A stretch of 52,040 nucleotides of DNA from Alphaproteobacteria bacterium (lineage in GTDB: Bacteria > Pseudomonadota > Alphaproteobacteria > UBA8366). Below are positions 27,131 to 35,747 of this stretch, one piece after another. Positions within the stretch are counted from its first letter, which is position 1. Each line of letters opens with the position of its first letter. The position numbers were made by a program, and so were the translations under genes. The stretch lies in the NCBI GenBank assembly GCA_021774335.1, contig JAJFJD010000050.1:1-52040 (forward strand), given 5' to 3'. The notes under the pieces are model-generated. The model was not told the origin of the DNA. It saw only the letters and a program-made list of their open reading frames with translations, and searched no databases.

Positions 27131-28183
27131 ATGACCGACATTCGCATCGAACTGCACAGCGATACGCAAACCCGTCCAACCGCCGGCATGCGGCAAGCAA
27201 TGGCGGACGCCGTCGTCGGTGACGAGCAAAAGGGCGAAGACCCGAGCGTCAATCGCCTGTTGGATATGGCGAAGGAGCTGTTCGGCAAGGAGGACGCGGT
27301 TTTCATGCCGTCTGGCACCATGTGCAACCAAATCTCGTTGATGGTCCATTGCAAGCCCGGCGACGAGGTGCTGTCGGACAAAACCGCCCATATCCTCAAC
27401 CTCGAAGGTGGCGGGGCCGCGGTTTTCGCGGGCTCGCTGGTCCGGCCGATCGACGGCGATCGGGGCATCTTCAGCGCGCAGCAACTGCAGGACAATATCC
27501 GTGTGGTGCGCCGGCATACGCCGAAGCCGCGCATGGTTGCGATCGAGCAGACCTCGAACCTCGGCGGCGGGACGATCTGGCCGTTGGAGACGATTCGTGA
27601 GGTCGGCGCAGTCGCCAAGGAAAACGGTTTGGCCATGCACATGGACGGCGCGCGGGTCCTCAACGCGGTGGTCGCGAGCAATGTTTCCGCCCAGGATTTT
27701 GCCGAGCCTTTCGATACCTTGTGGCTCGACCTCAGCAAGGGGCTGGGATGCCCGTTCGGCGCGGTGATGCTCGGCAGCAAAGACGATATTGACGCCGCCT
27801 GGCAGTGGAAGCAGCGGATGGGCGGCGCCATGCGTCAAGCCGGCGTGATCGCGGCGGCTGGCGTGTATGCGCTGGAGAATCACGTGGACCGGATGGCGGA
27901 AGATCACGCGAACGCCAAGTTCTTCGCCGAGCGGCTTGCCGAGATTCCGGGCGTTGAGATCGACCCGTCGGGTGTCGAGACGAATCTGGTTTTCTTCGAC
28001 GTGTCGAAAACAGGCCTCACTGCGGCGCAGGTCCATGACCGGCTGTTGGAGCATGGCGTCCGCATCGGTGCGTCGGCGGGGGCGTCCATGCGGGCGGTGA
28101 CGCATCTCGACGTGAGCAAAGAACAGCTCGCCGAAGCGGCCGAGGTTCTGAGTACCGTCGCGGTGGAGGCGGCGGCCGCGTAG
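27131..28183 (+). CDS. Low-specificity L-threonine aldolase
   Basis: A PLP enzyme cleaving threonine to glycine and acetaldehyde. ATG 27131 gives 350 residues beginning MTDIRIELHSDTQTRPTAGM. The PLP-binding Lys is residue 203, in LSKGLGCPFGAVM. GDEQKGEDPSVNRLLDMAKE and VFMPSGTMCNQISL are family segments. The frame extends 36 bases upstream, but the conserved N-terminus sets the start. It lies inside the pccB-pccA interval; a metabolic link to propionate is not obvious. Confidence 0.9.
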   Translation: MTDIRIELHSDTQTRPTAGMRQAMADAVVGDEQKGEDPSVNRLLDMAKELFGKEDAVFMPSGTMCNQISLMVHCKPGDEVLSDKTAHILNLEGGGAAVFAGSLVRPIDGDRGIFSAQQLQDNIRVVRRHTPKPRMVAIEQTSNLGGGTIWPLETIREVGAVAKENGLAMHMDGARVLNAVVASNVSAQDFAEPFDTLWLDLSKGLGCPFGAVMLGSKDDIDAAWQWKQRMGGAMRQAGVIAAAGVYALENHVDRMAEDHANAKFFAERLAEIPGVEIDPSGVETNLVFFDVSKTGLTAAQVHDRLLEHGVRIGASAGASMRAVTHLDVSKEQLAEAAEVLSTVAVEAAAA

Positions 28184-28231
28184 GCATGCTTCCATCCCGA
28201 GTTGCCGGATCGATGGCGCGGCGGTAGGCGG

Positions 28232-28972
28232 ATGATCCCCGAGGAATTGCAGGATAGGGTCGCAGCGTTTCCGTTCTGGTATCACCGGATCGAATTGCCG
28301 GGTGGTGTTACGACGCCCGGTATGAACCCGCTGAGTCCCGATACCTACGGCATTCCGGAAGACTTGACCGGCAAGCGCGTCCTCGATGTGGGGGCATGGG
28401 ATGGCTATTGGACTTTTGAAGCGCTTAAGCGTGGGGCTGCCGAGGCTGTCGCGATCGACGACTTTTCCGACTATCTTGGACAGTTGGAGACCCGCGACCG
28501 GCCCGGTTGGGAGACTTTCGACTTTTGCCGTGAAGCGTTAGGGCATTCCGAAGATGTTTGCCGACGGGTCGAGAGGTCGGTCTACGATGTTAGCGAAGAG
28601 GAACTCGGACGCTTCGACGTCGTGTTCTTTTTCGGCACGCTCTATCACCTGCGCTATCCGTTGCTGGCGCTGGACCGGCTGGCGGCGATTTGCGACGGCA
28701 CGCTCATTGTTGAATCGCAGATTGCCGACGACTACAGCGCGTTCCAGGGTGGGCTCGGGAAGGGGTATCCCGGGGAACAGATGGTTATGGAGTTTTTCCC
28801 GGGCGATGAACTGGCGGGCAATGAGACGAACTGGTGGGCGCCGACGTTGTATTGCCTAGGGCATATGGTGCGTGCCGCCGGATTCCCGTCCGTCGATGTT
28901 TGGAAGTTGGTCCGCGGGACCCCGAACAAGATCGGGCATTGCCGCGGATTTGCACGAGGACAGCGAGGCTAG
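28232..28972 (+). CDS. Class I SAM methyltransferase, CmoB/DUF1698-like
   Basis: Motif I VLDVGAWDGYW (from residue 50) marks the SAM site. The preceding FPFWYHRIELPGGVTTPG and PEDLTGKR resemble the fold that also serves CmoB-type carboxymethyltransferases of tRNA wobble uridine. A CmoB role is unlikely on current evidence: the tRNA-binding N-terminal extension is absent and neighbours are glycan-type enzymes. ATG 28232 gives 246 residues; an in-frame TTG at 28202 is possible. Ends 7 bases before the fusion gene, with which it probably acts. Confidence 0.7.
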   Translation: MIPEELQDRVAAFPFWYHRIELPGGVTTPGMNPLSPDTYGIPEDLTGKRVLDVGAWDGYWTFEALKRGAAEAVAIDDFSDYLGQLETRDRPGWETFDFCREALGHSEDVCRRVERSVYDVSEEELGRFDVVFFFGTLYHLRYPLLALDRLAAICDGTLIVESQIADDYSAFQGGLGKGYPGEQMVMEFFPGDELAGNETNWWAPTLYCLGHMVRAAGFPSVDVWKLVRGTPNKIGHCRGFARGQRG

Positions 28973-28979
28973 AGGAGAC

Positions 28980-30680
28980 ATGGGGGCAAGTCCTCCGCAC
29001 ATCCGGTGCGAAGGGTGGCGGTTTGTGCCCCAGTCCTTTGCCGTCGTGCATCAATTCCAGGCGTTAGCTCTCGAAGACGCCGGGGTCGAAGTGACGGTTC
29101 GCGATCTACCTTATTTCGGGGACTGGTCGCCGGTGTCCGGGTTGCTGCCGCGCGTGCTGGAAGATCGCCTCAAGCGTATGCCGTCGGGTGTCTCGGATGA
29201 CCCGATCTCCGCAGTTATCCGCGTTGCGGTCCCATATGACTTCTCCGCATCGGGCGACATCCCAACGCTGGTCATGGCGACTGCCGAAGCCGGTGGAATA
29301 CCCACCGATAATATCGTGGGCGGGCAGTCAGCGGGTGCTGCCGTAGCCACCTCTGATGCCCGAATTTATGCGCCGTCGCGGTGGTCCCGCGATGGGCTTG
29401 TGCTGAGCGGTATTCCCGAGGATCGCATCGATATCGTCGGTCACGGCATCGATCCGTCGATCTGGTGTCCGCCGGCCGGGTCGGGACGTACCGATTTGCG
29501 GCAGCGTTTCGGTTGGAGCGACGATTTCGTCTTCCTCAATGTCGGCGCGATGACCGAAAACAAGGGGATCGATCTTCTGTTGAGGGCTTTTGCGGCGGTC
29601 TTGCCGAAAACCCCGCAGGCCCGGCTTGTCCTGAAGGGCGCAGATGCGATCTTCCGGTCGCGCGATCTCGTCCAGGGATATCTGGCCGATTTACCGGTCG
29701 ACGAACAGCATGCGGTGGCGGAACGGCTGACCTATATCGGCGATAATTACATGCTCGATGACATGGTTGCGCTTTATCAGGTCGCGGATGCCTATGTGTC
29801 GCCCTACCGTGCCGAAGGATACAATCTGCCTGTATTGGAGGCCGTCGCCTGCGGATTGCCCGTTATCTGCACCAAAGGCGGGGCGACCGACGATTTCACA
29901 ACGTCTGAATTCGCACTGCATGTCGACGCAGGCCTGGACGAGGTGCAACGCATCCTTGTGCCTTCGCTGGATAGTCTGACCGACCAAATGACGCGCTGCA
30001 TCGATGACGTCGACTGGCGCGCCAACGCGGCCGGATGCGCGCCGGAGTATGTTGCGGAACACCATACGTGGCGGCATGCGGCGCAGGGATTGCTGCGAGC
30101 TCTCAAGATCGATCCATCAGCGGCGACACACGGGGACGGCATGACAAAAGCATCGGAAGACGACCCGTTACGCCTGCATGTAGGAGGCGAAGCGGCGCTC
30201 GATGGCTGGAAGGTTCTGAATATCGAACCGGCGGACTATGTCGACTATGTCGGCGACTGTTCGGACCTGACCCAATTCGCTGATCAATCGGTCGCCGAGA
30301 TCTATGCGTCGCATGTGTTGGAGCATCTCGGCTATCTAGACGAATTACCCAATACTTTGAAGGAATTTCACCGCGTTCTTAAGGTTGGCGGGCGGCTGCG
30401 CTTGAGCGTGCCCGACCTGGAAACGCTCTGCCGGCTGTTTCTGCATCCCAAACTCGACATGCCGGCGCGGTTCCATGTCATGCGCATCATGTTCGGCGGC
30501 CAGATGGACCCGCATGATTTCCACAAGGTGGGGATGACCGAGGAATTCATGACCGACTATCTGCAGGTCGCGGGTTTTCAGTCTATCGAACGGGTCGAGA
30601 CATTCGATCTCGTCGCCGACACCAACACGCTGAAACTCGCCGGCGTCGTGGTGAGTCTGAACATGCAGGCGATCAAGTAA
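28980..30680 (+). CDS. GT4 glycosyltransferase fused to a SAM methyltransferase
   Basis: ATG 28980 with GAGGAG upstream gives 566 residues; the frame is open to 28872 inside the previous gene. Residues about 10-375 form a GT-B glycosyltransferase: FVFLNVGAMTENKGIDLLLR marks the nucleotide-sugar domain and E279-x7-E287 in AEGYNLPVLEA is the GT4 signature. From about 398 a type-11 methyltransferase domain follows, with IYASHVLEHLGYLDELP and LKVGGRLRLSVPDLETL. The usual GxGxG of motif I is degenerate (NIEPADY), so catalysis by the second domain is uncertain. A role in building or capping a methylated glycan is inference. Confidence 0.75.
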   Translation: MGASPPHIRCEGWRFVPQSFAVVHQFQALALEDAGVEVTVRDLPYFGDWSPVSGLLPRVLEDRLKRMPSGVSDDPISAVIRVAVPYDFSASGDIPTLVMATAEAGGIPTDNIVGGQSAGAAVATSDARIYAPSRWSRDGLVLSGIPEDRIDIVGHGIDPSIWCPPAGSGRTDLRQRFGWSDDFVFLNVGAMTENKGIDLLLRAFAAVLPKTPQARLVLKGADAIFRSRDLVQGYLADLPVDEQHAVAERLTYIGDNYMLDDMVALYQVADAYVSPYRAEGYNLPVLEAVACGLPVICTKGGATDDFTTSEFALHVDAGLDEVQRILVPSLDSLTDQMTRCIDDVDWRANAAGCAPEYVAEHHTWRHAAQGLLRALKIDPSAATHGDGMTKASEDDPLRLHVGGEAALDGWKVLNIEPADYVDYVGDCSDLTQFADQSVAEIYASHVLEHLGYLDELPNTLKEFHRVLKVGGRLRLSVPDLETLCRLFLHPKLDMPARFHVMRIMFGGQMDPHDFHKVGMTEEFMTDYLQVAGFQSIERVETFDLVADTNTLKLAGVVVSLNMQAIK

Positions 30681-30697
30681 CCCGCGCCGCGCACAAC

Positions 30698-30727
30698 TTG
30701 TTTTTGCCGTGGCCAAATCCCTATAGA
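30698..30727 (+). promoter_or_regulatory. Candidate promoter upstream of pccA
   Basis: TTGTTT (30698-30703) and TATAGA (30722-30727), 18 bases apart, are a moderate sigma70 match in the 111-base gap before pccA. If active it would separate pccA expression from pccB and the inserted genes. Confidence 0.35.
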
Positions 30728-30791
30728 GTGTGCGGGACAGCGGGCGCAGCGCGGTCACGCAGTGGCAACAAAAACAACGGGTTTACGTGAC

Positions 30792-32759
30792 GTGTTCTCA
30801 AAAATTTTGATCGCCAACCGGGGCGAGATCGCCTGTCGGATCATGCGGACAGCTAAACGTCTCGGGATCGCCACCGTGGCTGTCTATTCCGACGCTGACG
30901 CCCGCTCGCTGCATGTCCGCATGGCCGACGAGGCCGTCGCGATTGGCGGCGATGCGGCCGCCAACAGCTATCTGGTGATCGACAAGATCGTCGATGCCGC
31001 GAAGAGCAGCGGGGCCGAAGCGATTCACCCCGGGTTCGGCTTCCTCTCGGAAAACGCGGCTTTCGCGGACCGCCTGGATGCCGAGGGCATCGTGTTCATC
31101 GGCCCGAAACAGCGGGCGATCGCCTCGATGGGCGACAAGATCGAATCCAAGCGCCTGGCCCAGGAAGCCGGCGTGAACACCGTACCGGGCCATCCGGATA
31201 TCGTTCCCAACGTGGATACTGCCGTGCGCATCGCCGCCGAGGTTGGCTTCCCGGTGATGATCAAGGCGTCGGCGGGCGGCGGCGGCAAGGGGATGCGCAT
31301 CGCCCGCGACGAAGACGAGGCGCGGGAAGGCTTCATCCTCGCCACGAGCGAGGCAAAATCCAGCTTTGGCGACGACCGTATTTTCATCGAGCGGTTCATC
31401 GAGGAACCGCGGCATATCGAGATTCAAGTTTTAGCGGACTCACAAGGAAATACGATTCACTTGGGAGAGCGGGAATGCTCGATCCAGCGGCGGCATCAAA
31501 AGGTCATCGAGGAAGCGCCGTCACCGTTTCTGGACGAGAAAACGCGCGAGGCAATGGGCGCGCAGGCCGTTGCCCTAGCAAAGGCGGTCGACTACCAGTC
31601 CGCCGGTACCGTCGAGTTCATCGTCGACAAGGACCGCAATTTCTACTTCCTCGAGATGAACACCCGGTTGCAGGTCGAACATCCGGTGACGGAATACATT
31701 ACCGGCCTCGACCTGGTCGAGCAGATGATCCGCATCGCTGCCGGAGACCCACTGCCGCTGTCGCAAGACGAGGTGTCCTTCACCGGTTGGGCCGTCGAAG
31801 CGCGCGTCTATGCCGAGGATCCGTACCGCAACTTCCTGCCGTCGACAGGGCGGCTTGTGCGCTATCACGCGCCGGAGGAAGACGCCCATGTCCGCGTGGA
31901 TACCGGCGTATACGAGGGTGGCGAGATCTCCATGTTCTACGACCCCATGATTGCCAAGCTCATCGGCGGCGGTGCAACGCGTAACGCCGCCATCGCGCAA
32001 ATCCGGGACGCGCTGGACGCGTTCCACATCCGCGGCATTTCCCACAATATTCCCTTCTTGTCAGCAGTCTTGGGGCATCCGCGGTTTATCGAAGGCCGTC
32101 TCTCGACCGGGTTCATCGAAGAAGAGTATCCGGATGGATTGCAGCCCTGGCCGTTGTCCAACACGGAGACGGCGCTGTTCGTCGCGGTGACGGCTGTATT
32201 GCATCACCGTAATGCGGTGCGCGATCCGAAGGTCACGGGATCGGCCTGGGTCATACGCATTGGTGGTGACGATTACCCGGTCGAAATCGCGGCGGATGGC
32301 GACGATTGCATGGTCGCGATCGAGATAGACGATGCGCTGGTTCAGCAGAACGTAACGAGTGCTTGGCGTCCCGGCGATCCCATGTTTACAGCATCGGTCG
32401 ACGGCGAAGACATTTGTGTTCAGGCGGATCGACTGGGCATTGGGTGGCGGTTGTTCCATGCCGGTATGCAAGCGGACCTTCGGGCCCTACCGCGCCGCGC
32501 CGCCGAATTGTCGCGCCTGATGCCGGTGAAGGAGCCGCCCGACCTGTCGCGCTTCCTGTTGTCGCCGATGCCAGGATTGCTGATCCGCGTGGCCGTCAGG
32601 GAAGGGGACGAGGTCAAGGCGGGGGAAGAGCTTGCTGTCGTCGAGGCCATGAAGATGGAGAATGTGTTGCGGGCCGCGCGTGACGGCGTCGTGCGCACGG
32701 TTCATGCGGCCGCCGGCGACAGTCTCGCCGTTGACCAGTCGATTCTTGAGTTCGAGTGA
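30792..32759 (+). CDS. pccA: Propionyl-CoA carboxylase alpha chain (biotin carboxylase + BCCP)
   Basis: It carboxylates its own biotin with ATP and bicarbonate. GTG 30792 starts the canonical FSKILIANRGEIACRI, giving 655 residues; a GTG at 30762 would add 10 non-conserved residues. ATP-grasp domain: KASAGGGGKGMR and FLEMNTRLQVEHPVTE. A PCC-type linker domain follows, and the C-terminal biotinyl domain has EAMKMENVL with the biotin Lys at residue 621. The acyl specificity is inferred from pairing with pccB. Confidence 0.94.
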   Translation: MFSKILIANRGEIACRIMRTAKRLGIATVAVYSDADARSLHVRMADEAVAIGGDAAANSYLVIDKIVDAAKSSGAEAIHPGFGFLSENAAFADRLDAEGIVFIGPKQRAIASMGDKIESKRLAQEAGVNTVPGHPDIVPNVDTAVRIAAEVGFPVMIKASAGGGGKGMRIARDEDEAREGFILATSEAKSSFGDDRIFIERFIEEPRHIEIQVLADSQGNTIHLGERECSIQRRHQKVIEEAPSPFLDEKTREAMGAQAVALAKAVDYQSAGTVEFIVDKDRNFYFLEMNTRLQVEHPVTEYITGLDLVEQMIRIAAGDPLPLSQDEVSFTGWAVEARVYAEDPYRNFLPSTGRLVRYHAPEEDAHVRVDTGVYEGGEISMFYDPMIAKLIGGGATRNAAIAQIRDALDAFHIRGISHNIPFLSAVLGHPRFIEGRLSTGFIEEEYPDGLQPWPLSNTETALFVAVTAVLHHRNAVRDPKVTGSAWVIRIGGDDYPVEIAADGDDCMVAIEIDDALVQQNVTSAWRPGDPMFTASVDGEDICVQADRLGIGWRLFHAGMQADLRALPRRAAELSRLMPVKEPPDLSRFLLSPMPGLLIRVAVREGDEVKAGEELAVVEAMKMENVLRAARDGVVRTVHAAAGDSLAVDQSILEFE

Positions 32760-32786
32760 CGCTGGCCGTCGTCCCGGTCAAATGCG

Positions 32787-33062
32787 ATGGTTGATCTTTC
32801 CCTTCGTCTTGTCATTCGCGGCCGCGTACAGGGAGTGGGTTTCCGATATTGGATGACTCGCGAAGCGGGAAAGCGCGGATTGAGCGGTTGGGTGCGGAAC
32901 CTGCCGGATGGCAGCGTCGAGGCGCTGGTTTCAGGCCCGGACGCGACGATACAGGACATTATCGAGGCATGCCGGCGGGGCCCGCGCCTGGCCCATGTCG
33001 AATCCGTCGAGCAATCGCCGGCAGAAGCGCCGGCGCAATCAGGGTTCCAGCAATTTCGATAG
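32787..33062 (+). CDS. acyP: Acylphosphatase
   Basis: A small cytosolic enzyme that hydrolyses carboxyl-phosphate bonds. The 91 residues have RGRVQGVGFRYWM with the phosphate-binding Arg, and GLSGWVRNLPDGSVEALVSG with the catalytic Asn. Length and both motifs match the family. It lies 27 bases after pccA and converges on the minus-strand peroxiredoxin gene. Confidence 0.94.
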   Translation: MVDLSLRLVIRGRVQGVGFRYWMTREAGKRGLSGWVRNLPDGSVEALVSGPDATIQDIIEACRRGPRLAHVESVEQSPAEAPAQSGFQQFR

Positions 33063-33064
33063 AA

Positions 33065-33106
33065 CGGCACGGACGGCGGCGTGCTCTGGTGCCGCCGTCC
33101 GTGCCG
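33065..33106. terminator. Perfect 16-bp inverted repeat between convergent genes
   Basis: Arms 33065-33080 (CGGCACGGACGGCGGC) and 33091-33106 are exact reverse complements around a 10-base loop. It occupies the short gap between acyP (+) and the peroxiredoxin gene (-), where a bidirectional terminator is expected. Neither side has a T run, so it may act by blocking or processing rather than as a classical intrinsic terminator. Confidence 0.65.
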
Positions 33107-33126
33107 AATGACGTCGGTCGTTTGGC

Positions 33127-33774
33127 TTATCCGAGCGCCGCCACGTCGGCGACCGTCTTGTCCGGCTCCGGCCGGCGCGTGTAGTCAGGGTCGATATCGG
33201 TCATTCTGATGAAGCCGCCGGTGTCGATTACCATCCGCGCAGGGATCGGCAGCGTCCAGCTTTCTTCCGCGTGGTGTTTCGGCAGATCGATGCCGAACCC
33301 GAGATAGATTTCCTGGATATTCGCCGGCACCGTAAAGGTCAGACCGAGTTCACTGGCATAGGCGTTGCCGGGGTCCGAGAGCATATCGAAGTTGAGTGAA
33401 TGCCTCTCGATCATCGTCTGGTTATGCTCGGCGAGTTGTGGTGTCAGCGCTACGAGATTGGCGCCGTGTTCTTTCATTTTGTCGGTCATTGCCTGCAAAG
33501 CATACAGCTCTGCATTGCAGTAGGGTCACCAGCTTCCGCGGAAAACCGTAAGGACCAGTGGACCCTGGGCCAGAAGGCTTCCCGAGCTGACTTCTTTGCC
33601 TTGCGAGTTCAGCAGCGAGAAGGCCGGAAGGGCATCCCCGACTTTAGGCACGCCGTCCATAATGCCGGACTCACGCAGGTCTTGCGTGGCCTGACCCATA
33701 GCGGCGCGCGCTTCGGCCGGGATCCGCTTTGCGGACCCTTCGCGAATGGCGTCCAATTTTGCAGCAAGTGTCAT
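33127..33774 (-). CDS. Peroxiredoxin-like selenoprotein with in-frame UGA (Sec83)
   Basis: AhpC/TSA-family thiol peroxidase-like protein. Read on the minus strand from ATG 33774 (GGAG 6 bases upstream), the frame meets TGA at 33528-33526 and continues without break to TAA, 215 residues counting position 83. The context VFRGSW-(UGA)-PYCNAELYALQ aligns the UGA with the family's active-site Cys of W-C-P-Y-C, giving a U-x-x-C motif. The downstream part stays fully family-like (SWTLPIPARMVIDTGGFIR, DPDYTRRPEP), arguing against decay. A SECIS-like hairpin follows at once. Standard annotation would split it into two short genes. Alternatives: a recent Cys-to-stop mutation or a sequencing error. Confidence 0.85.
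33493..33520 (-). promoter_or_regulatory. Candidate bacterial SECIS element
   Basis: On the minus-strand RNA, five bases after the UGA, CUGCAA pairs with UUGCAG (6 bp). A U-U mismatch and GCA/UGC (3 bp) follow, closing an apical loop GAGCUGUA. The first loop base is G, 16 bases after the UGA, and the loop contains GU, in line with bacterial SECIS rules as I know them (small loop, early G, about 16-37 bases from UGA). It would recruit SelB with Sec-tRNA. Found by eye; no energy calculation was run. Confidence 0.7.
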
Positions 33775-33853
33775 TGCGATCTCCAAAGTTAAAATCCGCG
33801 CGGGTACCGCCCGATTGTGTTCGGGTTTTGCGCACGCGGATCGTCTACAAGCC

Positions 33854-33881
33854 GATCTAGCATGTGGCCCCGTCGGGTCAA
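33854..33881 (-). promoter_or_regulatory. Candidate promoter for the peroxiredoxin-like selenoprotein
   Basis: Minus-strand TTGACC (33881-33876) and TAGATC (33859-33854), 16 bases apart, lie about 80 bases before the ATG. The leader between them and the gene contains a CCCGA/TCGGG hairpin. Moderate match only. Confidence 0.35.
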
Positions 33882-33907
33882 CGAAATGTCACGATGACGT
33901 GTACTGT

Positions 33908-34834
33908 CTAAGGGGCGGCGGTTGATTTCTTGATCAGATCTGCGGCTGGACCGGCCATCCCGGCATTCTTATGTCCGACGCCTGGCACCGTTTGGAGCTT
34001 CCAGTTGAACGGCATTCCCGACGCCTGGGCGTTGCGCTTCGCGTCAGCGAAATAGGTCTTGCCGCGTTCCAGGCGGTTGGCGCCTTGCCGGTCCGCCTCT
34101 GCCGTGGTCCGAAGATAGGTGCCGCGCTGGGTGTCATCCTCGCCCAGCAAAACAATCAAGCGTCGTGAATAGAATCGGCGTAGGTCGTCATCGGTGACCT
34201 TGGTACCGCCAAGGCCATAGGGGAACTTCTCTTTACGCGCGGTCATCGTGTACCAGCCGGGATTGGCGGCGATCGCCAGATCGACCCGCGAGCCGCCGGT
34301 AAAGTTCATATAGCGATGGACAAACTGGCCGCCGGCGGAATGGCCGAAAAGGCTGAAGGATTTGCGGTTGGTCTTCGTCAGGCCGCGCACCTGGTCGAAC
34401 ACCCGGTCGATGATGTGAAAACTCCAGTATCGCTCCGCGTTGGCGGCGAGGGCGCCACTGCTGTCGGCTCGGTACATGACATTGCCGAGATTGTAGTGCC
34501 AGGATCCCGGAAAATCGTCGCGGCTGAATTCCGGTGCGACGATCAGGAAGCCGTGGTAATCAGCGAGTGTGATCCAATTGTTGCGATAGATATCGGCGTT
34601 GCGTTTAACCCCATGCATGACAAAGACGATGGGGCTCTCGGCGGTGAATGATTTTGGCCGGTAGGTCCAAACCCACAGCGACTTTCCCGTTGCGGTCGCG
34701 GGGTCTTTGTAGAGGAAACGTCCCGCCCCGGTGTCGATTGTTGGCTGACCTGCCTTCTCGTCGGTGACGCAGGCGGTAAGGAGGAACATGGCGGTTATCG
34801 CGACCACTCCGATAACTGATTTGCAGCAAAGCAC
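33908..34834 (-). CDS. Lipoprotein with alpha/beta-hydrolase fold
   Basis: GTG 34834, with GAGG upstream, gives 308 residues starting with a lipoprotein signal: hydrophobic VIGVVAITAMFLL and lipobox LTAC, so Cys22 should be lipidated. The hydrolase domain has PIVFVMHGVKRNADIYRNNW, the nucleophile elbow GHSAGG, and a late His in PGVGHKNAG. This resembles esterase/depolymerase-like secreted hydrolases. The open frame extends upstream into lipB, but only the GTG start gives a sensible signal. The gene begins 25 bases after the lipB stop. Substrate unknown. Confidence 0.72.
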   Translation of the reverse strand: MLCCKSVIGVVAITAMFLLTACVTDEKAGQPTIDTGAGRFLYKDPATATGKSLWVWTYRPKSFTAESPIVFVMHGVKRNADIYRNNWITLADYHGFLIVAPEFSRDDFPGSWHYNLGNVMYRADSSGALAANAERYWSFHIIDRVFDQVRGLTKTNRKSFSLFGHSAGGQFVHRYMNFTGGSRVDLAIAANPGWYTMTARKEKFPYGLGGTKVTDDDLRRFYSRRLIVLLGEDDTQRGTYLRTTAEADRQGANRLERGKTYFADAKRNAQASGMPFNWKLQTVPGVGHKNAGMAGPAADLIKKSTAAP

Positions 34835-34859
34835 TATGGCGTTCCTCTGCAGTACGGTC

Positions 34860-35540
34860 TCAGGAATTCCCGAAGATGTCATGGAATGACTCGGACAACG
34901 CGACGTCGAGGTCGGCCATCGTGACCGGAAGGCCCAGATCGACCAAAGATGTGACTCCCAAATTTTGATCGGCGATACCGCAGGGCACAATGCCGTCGAA
35001 ATGACCCAGGTCCGGCTCGACGTTGATGGCGATGCCGTGAAAGGTCACCCAGCGGCGAATCCGGACGCCGATGGCGGCTATCTTGTCCTCGCGTCCGCCG
35101 CCGCGATTGACCCAGATGCCGACGCGGTCATCGCGCCGTTCACCTTTCACGTTGAAGGAGGCGAGGGTGTGGATCACCCAATCTTCAAGATTTCGGATGA
35201 ATAGCCGGATATCCGGGGCGCGTTTCTGCAGGTCCAGCATCACGTAACAGACCCGCTGCCCGGGGCCATGATAGGTGAATTGGCCGCCCCGGCCGGTCTG
35301 GTAGACGGGAAATCGATTGCCATCCAGCAGGTCCTCGGGCCGTGCACTTGTCCCCGCGGTATAGAGCGACGGATGCTCCAGCAGCCAGACTAATTCGGGC
35401 TTTTGGGCGGCGCGAATGTCGGCTACGCGGCCTTCCATCTCCGCAAGGGCATCGTCATAGGGCACGAGATGATCGCTCACCCGCCAATCGACCGCGGATT
35501 TCTGCGTAAAATCGGTCTGTGGGGAGATAACCTTATGCAT
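34860..35540 (-). CDS. lipB: Octanoyltransferase LipB
   Basis: It moves octanoate from ACP to lipoyl domains, the first step of lipoate synthesis. The 226 residues carry [40 protein letters not shown], Lys in [17 protein letters not shown] and the nucleophilic Cys in GIVPCGI, covering the full catalytic set. It is divergent from the tRNA-Leu gene; promoter hexamers are not obvious. lipA is not in the window. Confidence 0.96.
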   Translation of the reverse strand: MHKVISPQTDFTQKSAVDWRVSDHLVPYDDALAEMEGRVADIRAAQKPELVWLLEHPSLYTAGTSARPEDLLDGNRFPVYQTGRGGQFTYHGPGQRVCYVMLDLQKRAPDIRLFIRNLEDWVIHTLASFNVKGERRDDRVGIWVNRGGGREDKIAAIGVRIRRWVTFHGIAINVEPDLGHFDGIVPCGIADQNLGVTSLVDLGLPVTMADLDVALSESFHDIFGNS

Positions 35541-35650
35541 CCCTTGATAACCCCTCCGGGTTTTGGTATCCCCGCGTCAACGGGTGTTCTCCGTGGTGTC
35601 CGGTCATAATGCTATTATGATCAAGATTCGAGGGAGCGCGCACTATATAT

Positions 35651-35737
35651 GCGGTCGTGGCGGAATTGGTAGACGCGCAGCGTTGAGGTCGCTGTGGTGG
35701 AAACACCGTGGAAGTTCGAGTCTTCTCGACCGCACCA
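35651..35737 (+). tRNA. tRNA-Leu (anticodon GAG)
   Basis: GCGGTCG pairs with CGACCGC as the acceptor stem, followed by A and an encoded CCA. The anticodon arm CAGCG-TTGAGGT-CGCTG gives anticodon GAG. A long variable arm (TGGTGGAAACACCG region) is class II, as expected for leucine, and GTTCGAGTC forms the T arm. 87 bases including CCA. Confidence 0.96.
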
Positions 35738-35747
35738 ATTTTCAAGG

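Noticed and set aside
27047..28285. 412-codon open frame antisense to threonine aldolase
   Set aside because: Opposite a gene with an intact PLP site; translation lacks any domain and crosses gene boundaries.
33127..33774. Reading the peroxiredoxin-like gene as a pseudogene or as two separate genes
   Set aside because: The only disruption is TGA at the redox Cys, the rest is conserved, and a SECIS-like hairpin follows. Recoding explains more than decay, though sequencing error is not excluded.
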